5,715 nt of DNA from assembly GCA_013812565.1 (NCBI GenBank), contig JACCTF010000261.1:1-5715 (forward strand). The letters are read 5' to 3'. How positions within the stretch are numbered: the first letter of the stretch is position 1; every line of letters begins with the position of its first letter. Below the pieces are notes generated by a model. It did not search any database. It saw only the letters and a list, made by a program, of their open reading frames with translations, and was not told the DNA's origin. The stretch comes from Pyrinomonadaceae bacterium (lineage in GTDB: Bacteria; Acidobacteriota; Blastocatellia; Pyrinomonadales; Pyrinomonadaceae). Made by a program: the position numbers and the translations under genes. Below, piece by piece: positions 5,576-5,715 of the stretch.

Positions 5576-5715
5576 ATGAAGTTGCATGAAGATAAAACGG
5601 CTGCCTTCGCGTTAGCCGTATTGCTTCTATTAGGCCTTTCTCACTCACGGACGGTTGAGGCACAGACGAATACCGGAACGATCTCGGGGGTTGTGTCGGA
5701 CGCGGCTGGAGCCGG
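5576..5715 (+). CDS. Exported protein, probable TonB-dependent receptor with CarboxypepD_reg-like start (3' truncated)
   Basis: Only 46 full codons are present before the window ends. The first 29 residues form a classic Sec signal peptide: charged n-region MKLHEDK, hydrophobic core AAFALAVLLLLGL (9-21), and a likely cleavage after VEA (27-29) before Gln30. The mature start, QTNTGTISGVVSDAAGAG, matches the opening strand of the carboxypeptidase-regulatory-like beta-sandwich domain (typically T-G-x-I-S-G-x-V-x-D-x-x-G-A). That start is typical of very large TonB-dependent, Oar-like outer-membrane receptors, which are abundant in Acidobacteriota. The receptor barrel itself lies outside the window, so another exported protein with this domain is possible. 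A strong Shine-Dalgarno and a leader of some 400 bases suggest transcription separate from the ileS-rluD genes. Confidence 0.8.
   Translation, partial: MKLHEDKTAAFALAVLLLLGLSHSRTVEAQTNTGTISGVVSDAAGA

Overview
This window most likely comes from an Acidobacteriota genome, possibly class Blastocatellia. It is visibly GC-rich with GC-ending codons. The incomplete gene at the right edge starts like the large TonB-dependent outer-membrane receptors with an N-terminal carboxypeptidase-regulatory-like (CarboxypepD_reg) domain that are abundant in that phylum. The core genes alone would not fix the phylum, so this is a moderate-confidence inference from gene order, protein style and that receptor start.

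Layout, all genes on the + strand. Bases 1-2715 hold isoleucyl-tRNA synthetase (ileS), missing about 45-50 N-terminal residues at the window edge. Bases 2712-3236 hold lspA (signal peptidase II), whose start overlaps the ileS stop in GTGA. Bases 3237-3337 form a 101-base gap dominated by an inverted repeat built of AGRAGTC heptamers; its left arm also encodes the end of LspA. Bases 3338-4177 hold lgt (prolipoprotein diacylglyceryl transferase). Bases 4174-5169 hold an RluD-type 23S rRNA pseudouridine synthase, overlapping lgt in ATGA. Bases 5170-5575 are noncoding, with a small palindrome and several short hairpins but no recognised RNA family. Bases 5576-5715 are the start of an exported protein, probably a TonB-dependent receptor.

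The first four genes look like one transcription unit serving translation and envelope biogenesis. IleRS charges tRNA-Ile and the RluD-type enzyme modifies 23S rRNA. Lgt attaches diacylglycerol to the lipobox cysteine of prolipoproteins, and LspA then removes their signal peptide. The exported protein at the right has its own leader, a good Shine-Dalgarno sequence and probably its own promoter.

I found no wholly new system here. The most notable feature is the heptamer-based inverted repeat at the lspA/lgt junction, which has changed the LspA C-terminus and apparently left lgt without a clear ribosome binding site. Lesser points are a non-canonical KMSKS motif and an acidic insertion in IleRS, a Tyr in the Lgt motif where E. 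coli has His, and the unexplained elements of the 5170-5575 leader.
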